From: Shewanella woodyi ATCC 51908
GTDB taxonomy: Bacteria; Pseudomonadota; Gammaproteobacteria; Enterobacterales; Shewanellaceae
Direction of reading: 5' to 3'
DNA length: 64,000 bases
Assembly: GCF_000019525.1 (NCBI RefSeq)
Contig: NC_010506.1
Coordinates: 1,178,001-1,242,000, forward strand
Numbering within the stretch: position 1 is the first letter of the stretch; every line of letters begins with the position of its first letter. The notes under the pieces were generated by a model that saw only the letters and a list, made by a program, of their open reading frames with translations, ran no database searches and was not told the origin of the DNA. Of the stretch, positions 1 through 9,600 are shown piece by piece. The translations under genes and the position numbers were made by a program.

Positions 1-395
1 TGTTTGTTAATGTCATCAAGAATATTGATCAGCATGCCTGCAGCGTTAAGGTTTCCACATATGGTTCCTTGGCCAACAACACCTGCAAAACCGAAACCTG
101 CTAACGCTGTTGGTATGGTTTTAAACTTGGCAGCATCTGCGCTTGATGAGTTACCTAACATGGTGACAAGGGAGTGGAAAACCTGATGCATACACCCACC
201 ACCAGTTTCATAAGCAAGCTTTGCGGTGGCCATGGGATCCAGTGGCACATATTTAAGCTTGTCTCCTAGCTCGAGGTGGAAGTTTCCCTGATCATCTGTT
301 GCAGCAAAGGCTGATGTGCCTACTAAGCTTACTCCCGCTGCAGCAGTACTTATTCCGATTATTCTTGTTAATGCCTGGCGTCTGTTAATTGTCAT
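1..395 (-). CDS. Tat-exported C_GCAxxG_C_C family protein (partial, C-terminus off window)
   Basis: The frame is open from an ATG at 395 to the left edge, so about 131 N-terminal residues are seen and the stop lies outside. A good ribosome-binding site (AAGGGA, 5 bases upstream) supports the start. The N-terminus carries a twin-arginine signal (NRRQALTRIIG, then an Ala-rich stretch ending SAFA). The mature part has the Cys spacing of the C_GCAxxG_C_C redox-protein family: a GGGCMHQ segment, then a Gly/Ala-rich helix and GTICGNL. That family is thought to bind a redox cofactor or metal, but its function is poorly defined. Periplasmic export is inferred from the signal. The gene is divergent from the ToxR-like regulator, so the shared upstream region may be co-regulated. 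The family call rests on motif recognition only. Confidence 0.72.
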   Translation of the reverse strand, partial: MTINRRQALTRIIGISTAAAGVSLVGTSAFAATDDQGNFHLELGDKLKYVPLDPMATAKLAYETGGGCMHQVFHSLVTMLGNSSSADAAKFKTIPTALAGFGFAGVVGQGTICGNLNAAGMLINILDDINK

Positions 396-843
396 CACTA
401 TCCCTTACTTAGCTTAAGTTGTTGTCATTGCTATCTGGTACACCGAGCAGGTTCTAACTGGCCGGTTTGCTTGGGGTAAGTGTCTAACTTGAATAGCGCA
501 AATAGTGTGATCTTGTATGGATAAATATTGAACTATCACAAGCTCGATGAAGGGTAAGTATTCAGTGGTTAAATCTGAGGGGCGGGGGAGTAAATTAATT
601 CACAAGATCCAAGGTTTAGCTCAAATGGTGAGCTGGATCATGTTATTTATAATCTTCATCTGAATTTATCAAATTTGAAGCTCTCTTAATTGAGGTATTT
701 ATATATTTATCAATGTGATCCTCTTCGCAAACTAATAAGCTATTTACACACTTAGTGCAGCTTTTAACATGGGCTTTTAGAGGAGATAACCGCGATCACA
801 GAAATGTTAGTTTAATTTACATATTATCGCTTCGATATTGGTG
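396..843. other. Divergent intergenic region with a nested inverted repeat
   Basis: About 450 bases lie between the divergent Tat-protein gene and the ToxR-like regulator. I see no gene. At 606-639 there is a nested inverted repeat: AGCTCA-aatgg-TGAGCT enclosed by GATCC and GGATC. It could be an operator for one of the two flanking genes. No confident sigma-70 promoter was assigned. Confidence 0.4.
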
Positions 844-1596
844 ATGGGGCGTATTATGATTTTGGGTACTTGTCAGTTCGATGCCCACCGGGCTCAACTA
901 AAGAACCTTACTACTGGTGATGAATGGCTGCTACCGAGAGCTGAGCTTCAGGTATTGAAGTTATTGTTAGCCAGTCGAGGCTCAGTAGTAGAGAAGCATA
1001 AACTCGGTGCTGCCGATGATGAACATCCTGCTTTGACCGATTCTTCTGTGACACGAGCGGTATTTATGCTGCGCTCATTCCTTGGAGCCGAACATGAACA
1101 CCTCATCGAAACGGTAAAGGGGCGAGGTTACCGTTTACGTTGTGAAACCCGTCGTAGAAGAGATAAGTGGTTAACGCTAACTTGGGGTAAGCCTTGGCTA
1201 GTGCTCGTTATTTTACTGCCTTTTATCGTATTAACTGCGCTCCATTTTAGTGAAAATTATGCCGGTAATGGGCCTACGGCTCCCTTAAAAACTGTGGCAC
1301 TTTCTCTTCCTTCTGGACAAAAGCTGAGCTTGATTAGTTACAGTAAGTCAAAAACAAATAATGAGTCGTTATTACTCCTCATAGAACAACTTGAAATGGG
1401 GTTTAAGCAGTGTATATCAACGAGTTGGCAACAGGTTTACTTATCTCTTTCCCATGATAAACAAGTATTTAATATAACAATGAAGGGAGATAAATTAGGT
1501 CAGTCGGTGATCAGAAACTTGAAACTATCTGACTTTAGACAGCAGAAACAGTTTATCTCCCAAACTTGGTTAGATGAGGTCGCGCTTTGTGAATAG
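844..1596 (+). CDS. ToxR/CadC-like membrane-anchored transcriptional regulator
   Basis: The N-terminal 100 or so residues form an OmpR-type winged helix like ToxR and CadC, with the recognition segment around SSVTRAVFMLR and the wing KGRGYRL. One transmembrane helix follows (about residues 118-138, WLVLVILLPFIVLTALHF), then a periplasmic domain of about 110 residues without recognisable similarity. This one-component layout lets a periplasmic signal control DNA binding directly. The start is uncertain: TTG 838, GTG 841, ATG 844 and ATG 856 are in frame, and only 856 has a G-rich stretch at suitable spacing. The gene overlaps the next one by 23 bases, suggesting translational coupling with a ToxS-like partner. 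The target genes are unknown. Confidence 0.75.
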   Translation: MGRIMILGTCQFDAHRAQLKNLTTGDEWLLPRAELQVLKLLLASRGSVVEKHKLGAADDEHPALTDSSVTRAVFMLRSFLGAEHEHLIETVKGRGYRLRCETRRRRDKWLTLTWGKPWLVLVILLPFIVLTALHFSENYAGNGPTAPLKTVALSLPSGQKLSLISYSKSKTNNESLLLLIEQLEMGFKQCISTSWQQVYLSLSHDKQVFNITMKGDKLGQSVIRNLKLSDFRQQKQFISQTWLDEVALCE

Positions 1597-2107
1597 AAAA
1601 CTATTGTGGGGGATCAATGGGTTAATCTTATTCATACTGATAATGAGTGTGACTTTTAGCTACCGTCAGCTTAATCCTTCTCAGGAGTTAATGATGAGTT
1701 GTAGCTCTGAGCTTTTCGATCCCAGTAACGAGAGGGAAAGTAAAAGCCGTCATTATCTATTGGTTGATCTGTTCGCTAAAGGAGAGCTAGCACAGTTTAA
1801 CTATCGCTATTTTAACCATGATGGTAGTTCTGCTGGTAATATCAGAATGAAAGGCAGTGTGGTTGGGGTCGATAATAGTGCGCAGAGATACTCTTTTTCG
1901 GTCAAGACCAAGGAGGAGTCTGGATTAGACGGAGATGAGATACCTGAACATATGAGTTATCTCTCCTATGTAAGCTCTTTTAATTTGGATAAAAAGGGGA
2001 TGCATAATTTAAGTGTTGAGATGTTAGATCTCAATGAGCAGAATGATTATGCGGTGGTGCTTTTTCAACCAAGTAACACAGTTTGCGGTTGCCGTTTGGT
2101 TCAATAA
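1574..2107 (+). CDS. Small single-TM periplasmic protein, ToxS/FidL-like partner of the upstream regulator
   Basis: A 177-residue protein with an N-terminal membrane helix (about residues 11-29, LWGINGLILFILIMSV) and a periplasmic remainder. It begins inside the end of the ToxR-like gene. Size, topology and overlap match ToxS, TcpH or FidL-type proteins, which stabilise or modulate a neighbouring membrane-bound winged-helix regulator. I cannot show sequence homology to any of them by eye, so the role comes from context. Three cysteines (Cys43, and a CGC near the C-terminus) could form periplasmic disulfides. Confidence 0.6.
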   Translation: MRSRFVNRKLLWGINGLILFILIMSVTFSYRQLNPSQELMMSCSSELFDPSNERESKSRHYLLVDLFAKGELAQFNYRYFNHDGSSAGNIRMKGSVVGVDNSAQRYSFSVKTKEESGLDGDEIPEHMSYLSYVSSFNLDKKGMHNLSVEMLDLNEQNDYAVVLFQPSNTVCGCRLVQ

Positions 2108-2182
2108 TCGACTTTTACGCTATAATTAGGAATAAATTAAAAATAACTATCTGATTTAATTTCGTAAATATTTAGGGGCTCA

Positions 2183-3568
2183 GTGTCTAAAGTTCGCGTT
2201 AAGCAGGAAGAATCTCTCTCTATCAAGTTTATCCATCAGATGAAGGTGGGGGATAACCGACGTCTGGATCTTTACTTTTTCCTGCCTAAAGAGATGGGAA
2301 TAGGCCCTCACAGTTTAAATGAGGAGGAGTATTACCACTCCGCTATCACAGGGCGACGCTCCTATTACTCCACAGGCTTACATCTGCCACTCGTACAAAG
2401 TCGATTTGCCAGTCAGAAGAAGCGAACTGTAGAGGAGTTTAGGCTTTATCTTAATCTATTTGCTTATCAATTTGCCGTGGCCATTGAGACTGACAGTAAA
2501 GAGCTGAGACAGATTGAGGAGCCTGAGGAGTTCTTTACTGCGTTAAGGGATCTGAGTGAGTTAGTGGCGCAGCTGCTGAAAAAGTTTCGCCGTAATGAGC
2601 CAAGCGATCCAAAGAGAAAGCCCTATTTTGAAAACGCTGATAACTACCTCTCCTGGTTTTGCGAGCAACAGCTGTTAAAGCTCTTGTCCAGAGCCCCCAG
2701 AGGTAGTGAGTACAGTGAGATGATAGAGACGGTTGTTACTCAATGCCGAGCAGAGCGCCAACACAGAGATGCTAGACGCTATAACTCACAACAAACCCAA
2801 GATGATCCTAACCGTATCTCGAATAAAATGTTGCTATTAAGGCGCCTTATTCAGCAAGGGGTTGTGCTGAAAGATGAGCTGAAAACCTTAGGAACTGGCC
2901 TGAAGAAGATGACCACTGGCTTTGCTACGGCCATGGTGATGTTAGTGGTTTCCGCCTTAATCATTAAAGCTCAGGGAGTATTTAGTGGGCTTACCATCGC
3001 ATTAGTGCTCACCCTCGCGGTGATCTATGGCTTTCGCGAGATCTTTAAAGAGGATATCCGTAACGCACTGTGGCGTTTCATTCAGAAGGGGCGACCTAAG
3101 TGGAGCCGAATTTTACGGGATACAACCAGCCAAACGGCTATTGCGAAACAGCTGGTATGGCTTGATTTTATGAAGACATCTGAGCTGCCAGATCCCATCA
3201 CGGATATTCTAAAAAGACGCCACTCCCAGAATAAGCTCGATGCTGAAGTACTGCACTATGGCATACATACTCGGGTCACTCAGAAGGAGTTTTTGACTGG
3301 CTATACTTCGATTCAAGAGCAGGTTAACTTTAGCTTAGTGCCTTTCGCCCGTTATCTGGAGCGAGGTAAGGCAAAGATCTATAAAGAGTCAGATGGCAAG
3401 ATAAGTAATGATTCAGTGGAGCGGCGTTATCAGATCAATATGATCCTCGCCTTAAAAAACGGAAAAGGGGAGACCGAATACGCTAGGTATAAGGTCACCA
3501 TGAACCGCTCAACGATTATTGATATCAGCCAAAGCGACATCCCTGAGGGGATCCCTTTAATGGAGTAA
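2183..3568 (+). CDS. Uncharacterised protein with a central two-TM hairpin
   Basis: A 461-residue protein I do not recognise. It starts at GTG 2183 with a G-rich ribosome-binding site (aggggc) just upstream. Residues 1-240 are soluble and rich in charged residues. Two closely spaced transmembrane helices follow (about 247-265 and 269-288). The C-terminal 170 residues are again soluble and basic, with no cysteine cluster, nucleotide-binding motif or obvious catalytic motif. The predicted topology puts both large soluble parts on the same side, probably the cytoplasm. It lies 75 bases after the ToxS-like gene in the same direction and may be co-transcribed. I assign no function. Confidence 0.65.
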   Translation: MSKVRVKQEESLSIKFIHQMKVGDNRRLDLYFFLPKEMGIGPHSLNEEEYYHSAITGRRSYYSTGLHLPLVQSRFASQKKRTVEEFRLYLNLFAYQFAVAIETDSKELRQIEEPEEFFTALRDLSELVAQLLKKFRRNEPSDPKRKPYFENADNYLSWFCEQQLLKLLSRAPRGSEYSEMIETVVTQCRAERQHRDARRYNSQQTQDDPNRISNKMLLLRRLIQQGVVLKDELKTLGTGLKKMTTGFATAMVMLVVSALIIKAQGVFSGLTIALVLTLAVIYGFREIFKEDIRNALWRFIQKGRPKWSRILRDTTSQTAIAKQLVWLDFMKTSELPDPITDILKRRHSQNKLDAEVLHYGIHTRVTQKEFLTGYTSIQEQVNFSLVPFARYLERGKAKIYKESDGKISNDSVERRYQINMILALKNGKGETEYARYKVTMNRSTIIDISQSDIPEGIPLME

Positions 3569-3594
3569 GGCGTTTCAAAATGCAGCTCTACGAG

Positions 3595-5811
3595 CTATAT
3601 TACCCTGGTAAATGCCTGACAGATCATCTGCTCGCCTGTTTGCTTAGCGCGTTTAAGTGCCACCTCTGCATTACTTAGATATTGCTCCAATGATTGGCCG
3701 CTTTGGTAGGCGGCAATCCCCATACATATCCCTTCACTTAGCCCAATATCACTTAAGTTACTCATGGATTTTATGGCGAAATGGTGCGCTTTATCGGCAT
3801 CGGTATCTGGCAAAATGATGATGAGCTTTCCAAGTTGCCAATGGGACATCTGATAACCCGCAGGTAGCTCCCTAAGGATCTTCAACTCGACCTCTTTCTG
3901 CCTGTTCTCTAGCTGGCCGATATCACTCATATGGCTGAGCATGCTCTCTGCGGTGATATCCATCAGTATCAAGCTTGAACTCTCTCTCTTATTCGAAGGG
4001 AGTGACTTAAAATAGCTCTCTAGATCCCTTAGGTTGACTAAGACTGTGGTTCTATGTGGAACTAGTTCACCGCGATCTGAGCGGGACTCTTTTTGGATAG
4101 CTTGTTCAAAGGTACATACGATATATTCAATCTCTCCCGAGGAGTCCAAATGCCCCTTTAAGGTCGCTTGAAGGCAATCGCTGAGCATATGGCTTTGGGT
4201 ACAGAGTACCTGTCCTTTCCAGCTACCCTGAAGAATTATCTGCTGAAGTATCTGTGACCATTTACTTCCTATATCGGGATTGAGCAGCTCAGTCAGGTTT
4301 TTAGTGGGGCTTTGCTGTATTTGCATCTGCTGATCAAAGGCGTGATTCGTGCGGACTAAGTGGCCATCGGCTTGAATTAACGCGGTTGCAACTGAGCTAT
4401 CATTAAGCATCTGATTGATATACGCATCATTTTTAGCGCTGTAAAGCTCACTGACATCTTCAAATGTGATCAAAAGATAGGCTTTAGTTTTCACTGAGTC
4501 ATGCTGGGTTTTAATATGAGCAATCAGTTGAGCTTGAGTCTCAGCGCCTGAATCGAACTCACCTTTCCACTCTCCATGTTGTTGAACATGAAGCATGATC
4601 TCTGTGTATTCATCATCTTCGAGATGCAATAACCGCTGCAGGCTGCGGTCGAGTAACTCATCTTTGGGTAGTCCCAATTGATCGGCAGCTCGGTTATTGG
4701 CTGAGATAACACGGCTATTATCATTGACAATAATGCAACCGACATCACGATGAAATAGGCGGCTTGATAGTTCGATACTGTACATCCGCGATGCTTGCTC
4801 AAGGCGATAAAGGTGGCTGAGGAATATGAGTATTGAAGCAAGGATTGTCAGCACTGATGCACCTATTATCAGTAAGCTACGCCACTCGGTGAATTTCGCT
4901 GCAATATCATCGTTGCGTACATATGAAACAAGGAAATACTCTCTACGGGTTTCATATTGGGTGGTGAGCTCGACTTTTAGATAGACAAATGTGGCATTGT
5001 CTCCATGAAACTGACCAAAGTTGCTGGTTGCCATTTTACGCCAAAGGGCGGGATAGCTCTGTCTTAAACTACCTCCCATAGTATCAGGTATTCGCTGTAG
5101 AGAAGGGCTAGACTCGGCTCCTGCGTACAGCAAGCCTTGGGTATCTAACATCAACAGAGGTGACTGGCTGCTTGAGTATGCAGGTTTGATACTCTTTAAC
5201 ATCTGCGCCATGGAGTTGTAGGTTACTAGGTATCCTCTAATGCTTTGATCTGGGTTTTCAAGCCAGGCAAGTTGATACATGTAGGGTTCTAGTTTGCCAT
5301 TTATCGGGCTAAATTCGAGTGGAGAGGTATAGATCTCATTACCTCCCATATTGCTCGATGATCCAAGCAGCGCTGCAGGTATTGGTTCATGACCAAAGTC
5401 ATCACTGGTGGCAAATTTAAATTTACCTTGTGGATCGAACAGAGCCATATCAAGCAGTTCAGGAATGTTGTCTCGTATAATGTTCCAGTTTTGTTTGAGC
5501 TTCTCCTCTCTCTCCTTGCTGGGAAGATCAAGATAGCGCTTTAGCAGCTCTGATTTGGCGAACATTTGAGTACGAAATTGTTGAAAAGCGACTTTGTCGG
5601 CAATGACTGTTCCAACAGCTTGAAGTTCACTGTATCTCTGAGTGGCCCAATCTTCCTGAAGACGACGCTCACCTAGTGTAATAATCACATTGCTTAACAG
5701 GGTGACACTTATGATGAGTAAGCAAAGCTGAGCTGCGACGGCTAGCAAACGTTGGTGGGACCAATGGATCCCTTGGGCTGCGATTAGAAGAGGTTGTTTT
5801 CGCGTCAGCAT
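3595..5811 (-). CDS. Membrane sensor: Cache-type domain, two PAS domains, degenerate GGDEF domain
   Basis: The 738-residue protein has an N-terminal TM (about 22-45), a large periplasmic region of dCache type (about 50-310), a second TM (about 312-333), two PAS-like domains (about 350-460 and 465-575) and a C-terminal domain with the fold pattern of GGDEF proteins. The GGDEF signature is missing: where RYGGDEF would precede the LLP strand, the sequence reads LGKLIIILPDTD. The usual metal-binding and substrate residues (DxDxFKxxND..GH) are also replaced, around LMDITAESMLSHMSD. Diguanylate cyclase activity is therefore unlikely. It may be a c-di-GMP or GTP-binding receptor, or an allosteric partner. 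The gene ends 27 bases from the convergent unknown gene. Confidence 0.72.
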   Translation of the reverse strand: MLTRKQPLLIAAQGIHWSHQRLLAVAAQLCLLIISVTLLSNVIITLGERRLQEDWATQRYSELQAVGTVIADKVAFQQFRTQMFAKSELLKRYLDLPSKEREEKLKQNWNIIRDNIPELLDMALFDPQGKFKFATSDDFGHEPIPAALLGSSSNMGGNEIYTSPLEFSPINGKLEPYMYQLAWLENPDQSIRGYLVTYNSMAQMLKSIKPAYSSSQSPLLMLDTQGLLYAGAESSPSLQRIPDTMGGSLRQSYPALWRKMATSNFGQFHGDNATFVYLKVELTTQYETRREYFLVSYVRNDDIAAKFTEWRSLLIIGASVLTILASILIFLSHLYRLEQASRMYSIELSSRLFHRDVGCIIVNDNSRVISANNRAADQLGLPKDELLDRSLQRLLHLEDDEYTEIMLHVQQHGEWKGEFDSGAETQAQLIAHIKTQHDSVKTKAYLLITFEDVSELYSAKNDAYINQMLNDSSVATALIQADGHLVRTNHAFDQQMQIQQSPTKNLTELLNPDIGSKWSQILQQIILQGSWKGQVLCTQSHMLSDCLQATLKGHLDSSGEIEYIVCTFEQAIQKESRSDRGELVPHRTTVLVNLRDLESYFKSLPSNKRESSSLILMDITAESMLSHMSDIGQLENRQKEVELKILRELPAGYQMSHWQLGKLIIILPDTDADKAHHFAIKSMSNLSDIGLSEGICMGIAAYQSGQSLEQYLSNAEVALKRAKQTGEQMICQAFTRVI

Positions 5812-5952
5812 CAGAATTTAATAGTCGTTAGTTTTATGGAACAATATATTAGCACAAAACTATCATCCAAACAGTGCCTGTTACACTCTGTCAGATTATT
5901 GAAACTTGCTCTTTATTCTGTGAATTTTTGTGACTAATCGCTTTGCTATGGA

Positions 5953-6555
5953 TTATCCAACGATATCGAGTACTCTATGTTTGAAACTTGCTCCACAACT
6001 TTCTACAAATGTTTGACAGGCTTGGATATCGACGCCCTCGAGCCCATCGATAGCCGATACTTGAACAGAATTGATATAGTGAGGTGCCAGTAAGATAAAC
6101 TCTTTTACCGCTTGATAGCTGTTTTTAAGTTTAGGTTGGCAATGAGTTTGGTAAGCTTGCTCCGTGTCGGCATTCAGTGAGATAGATAGCGTGTCTATCC
6201 ATGGTGCTAACTCTGGTAAAATATTACGCCTATGTACCAGGTTCCCTAAACCATCGGTATTGACTCTTACTCTGCCGCCTTTTTGCTTAATGACTTGAGC
6301 TACGGCAAGTAGCGTCGGTAGATTCAGCGTCGGCTCACCATACCCGCAGAACACATATTCATCAAATTGCGCCACATTGCCTAGCTGCTTAATGATCTCT
6401 TCAGCCTTTGGCTGATGATCCAGAGCAAGCTGATATTCGTGCACCTGCTTACTACCATTATGTTTAGGGCAAAACCGACAGCGAAGGGTGCAACGACCCG
6501 TGATATTAAGGTAACGGCTGTTGCGGATATCGTAGATGAGAGTTGCGTTGCTCAT
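5953..6555 (-). CDS. Radical SAM protein of the TatD-associated type
   Basis: A short (200-residue) radical SAM protein with the iron-sulfur motif Cys22-x3-Cys26-x2-Cys29 (RCTLRCRFC). A glycine-rich GYGEPTLN segment for S-adenosylmethionine binding follows. It resembles the small radical SAM proteins often encoded next to or fused with TatD nucleases, though no tatD gene is present in the window. It lacks the C-terminal half of the TIM barrel seen in larger family members. It lies downstream of the RND operon's terminator and 141 bases upstream of the Cache/PAS gene on the same strand. Substrate unknown. Confidence 0.7.
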   Translation of the reverse strand: MSNATLIYDIRNSRYLNITGRCTLRCRFCPKHNGSKQVHEYQLALDHQPKAEEIIKQLGNVAQFDEYVFCGYGEPTLNLPTLLAVAQVIKQKGGRVRVNTDGLGNLVHRRNILPELAPWIDTLSISLNADTEQAYQTHCQPKLKNSYQAVKEFILLAPHYINSVQVSAIDGLEGVDIQACQTFVESCGASFKHRVLDIVG

Positions 6556-6624
6556 AAGATGGGATCTGGAGTGAGTTTTTGCAATGTTATCTCAAACGAC
6601 TGAGAGAAAATGTTGTTTAGATCG

Positions 6625-6650
6625 AAAAAGGGAGGCTTAGCCTCCCTTTT
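6625..6650 (-). terminator. Intrinsic terminator of the RND efflux operon
   Basis: An 11-bp stem AAAAGGGAGGC / GCCTCCCTTTT with a 3-base loop lies just after the RND permease stop at 6663. Read on the minus strand it is followed by a T-rich stretch. It separates the pump operon from the radical SAM gene. Confidence 0.85.
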
Positions 6651-6662
6651 GTCTTCGTAATG

Positions 6663-9600
6663 TTAAGTCAAATCATCCTGTGCAGACTTAGGCTGCCACC
6701 ACCAGATATAGAAGCGGCGTAATCCACCACTAAATCGTGTTAACAGCCGCTTAAGATCATCTAACATGATGTAGAGCAGTGGGATCAGAATAAGCGTCAC
6801 TAAGGTAGAGAAGAGGATACCAAAGGCAAGTGAGGTTGCCATGGGGATCACAATCTTAGCCTGTAGGCTTGTCTCTAAAAGAATAGGAACCAGTCCCACA
6901 AAGGTGGTTAATGATGTCAGGATGATTGCCCGAAAGCGGTAACAACCTGAATCTATAGCGGCTTGGGTTATCGATTGACCCTCAGCACGTGCCTTATTGA
7001 CAAAATCAACCAAGATAAGCGAGTCATTCACCACAACACCTGCTAGTGCAACTATGCCACATAGACTAAGAATATTGAGTGTTAAGCCCAAGAGCAGGTG
7101 ACCAAAGAGGGCGCCAATGACCCCAAAGGGGATCACCGCCATAATGATCAATGGCTGACTGTATGATTTTAGTGGTATCGCCATTAGTGCATAGATGGCG
7201 AATAGCGCGACTAAAAAGCCTAAAACTAAACTAATGAGTGCACTTTGTTCATCGGCACTGCCACCATCTAAGCTTGTCGAAATATGTGGGTATTTCCCCT
7301 CCAAGTAGGGGAGAAATTCACTCTGTATCTCAGTGACTACCTTAGAGGGCTCCACCTTCTCTTTGTCAGCATTGGCAATAATAGTGATGGCGCGGCGGCC
7401 GTCGACACGAGTGATTGATGAGTAGGAGTCTCCTAGCTCAACCTCTGCAACAGTGGAGAAGGGAACCGAATTTCCTGAGGGAGTACGGATCATCATATTT
7501 TCCAGATGACCTATGGTTCGGCGCTGCTCCAAAGGATAGCGCACCATGACTTTGACCTCCTCCTTGTTTCTCAATATTCTCTGAGCTTCGAAGCCGTAAA
7601 AACCATAACGAACTTGACTGGCTAGATCCGACAGAGTTAAGCCTTGAGCTTCCGCTTCAGGTTTTATATCAAGGAGGATTTCGTGGCTTCCCGATGAGTT
7701 ATTATCGGAGATATCATAGATACCCTCATAGGTTTTGAGTTTCTGTTTTAACTCGGCTGAAGCCTGTGCGAGCTGCTCCAAGTTGCCTGAGGAGAGTCTA
7801 AATGAGATATCACTGCCTCCGCCACCAGTACTGGCAGCGATACTGAGCTTCTTAACTGAAAGTAATTCAGGCAGCTTGTCACGCCAAGCATTGGAGATAG
7901 TGACACCGTCAACCTCACGGTCTTCCCCTTTAGTGAGTTCTGCAAAGATAAAGGCTGAGGTACGAGATCCCATATTGATATAGCTGTGTTTTACCACTGG
8001 GTATCCAAACTTCTCCTCCATCTCTTGATCCATGGCATAGAGGGCATCTTCAACTTGTTTGACGACCTGAAGTGTATTCTCCTCTGAGCTACCTGGTTCC
8101 ATCTCTAGTTGCACCTGCATAAAGTCAGATGGAAGATCGGGGAAGAATACCCAACGTACCGTGCCACTTACGACCAGAGCGATAGAGAGGATAAGTACGC
8201 CGATAAACAGGGAGACGACACTGTATCTATTCTTTATACAGCGCTCTAAAAAGTAGCGGTATTTGTGGTGAATAAAGTGTTGAAGCTTACTATTTAGGGC
8301 TAGTTTAAAGCGCACAAAGGCGTTGGGGTTTAGGTTTGGTTTTTTCGGCTTCATATGGGCAAGGTGAGCTGGCAGGATCAGCTTGGACTCCACTAACGAG
8401 AAAACTAAACAAAGAATGACGATCATGCCAATGGACTTCCAAATTACCCCCTGGGGTCCAGATACCATTAACATGGGAATAAAGGCCGCTATGGTGGTTA
8501 GTACGCCAAATGTAGCTGGCATGGCCACCCTTTTTGCTCCCTTGACGACATTATCTAAGGAGTGACCATGTAACTGTGTTTCAGAGTAAGCACTCTCTCC
8601 TATGACGATGGCATCGTCGACGACAATACCGAGCACCAGAATAAAGGCAAACAGGGTCAATAGGTTAATTGACATGGAGAAGGGTTCGATAGGCATCAAG
8701 AGTGCAGTGCCTAAGAAGCAGACGGGAAGCCCCATCATGACCCAGAAGGCGAGCTTAAGCTCAAGGAAAAGCGCGAGAATAAGAAACACTAATATAGCGC
8801 CGTAAAACATGTTAGATAGCATCATGTTTAGGCGGCCTTTGAGGTAGTGCGTCATGTCTCCCCAGGTATCGACCTTGACAGAGGCGGGCAAGGTTTCACT
8901 ACGTTTAGCAATATAGGTTTTGACCTCCTCTGAAATTTTCAGAGCATTTTGATCATCAATGCTGGTGACTTCGATGATGGCGGCAGGTTTACCGTTAAAA
9001 CGTGTGTACTCCTGTCGCTCCTCAAAATCATCCTTAATGATGGCGACTTGAGATAGCATGATTCGGCTGCCATCGGCACGAGTGGATACTAAGATGTTAG
9101 AAAAGTCTTCGCCAGTATAGGCTTGCCCTTTAGTTCTTAAGAGAATGTCACCATCTTGAGCTCGAATAGCACCGCCTGGAAGATCGATAGAGGAGCTTTG
9201 AACCGCCTGTGCGACTTGAGCAAAGCTAAGACCGTACTCTCTGAGTTTATCTTCCGATAGCTCAATGCTCACCTCGTAATCCCTGACTCCTGTCACTTTT
9301 GCCCGGGTTACCGAGGGGAGGGAAGTGATATCCTCTCGTATACTTTTAGCTATCTCCTTCATCTCATGCAGGTCGATATCACCATAGACTGAGACCCAGA
9401 TCACATAGTTTTCTGGCTTCATACGGTAGATATCGGGTTTTTCGATATTATCGGGAAAGGTAGAGATAGCATCGAGCCTGAGTTTGGCTTCATCGAGTAT
9501 ATCTTGTGGGTCATAACCCTCTTGAACCTCAATGGATACTGAGCCTACACCTTCGCTCGCAACAGAGGTGACTTTTTTGATCCCAATAATATCTTGGAGT

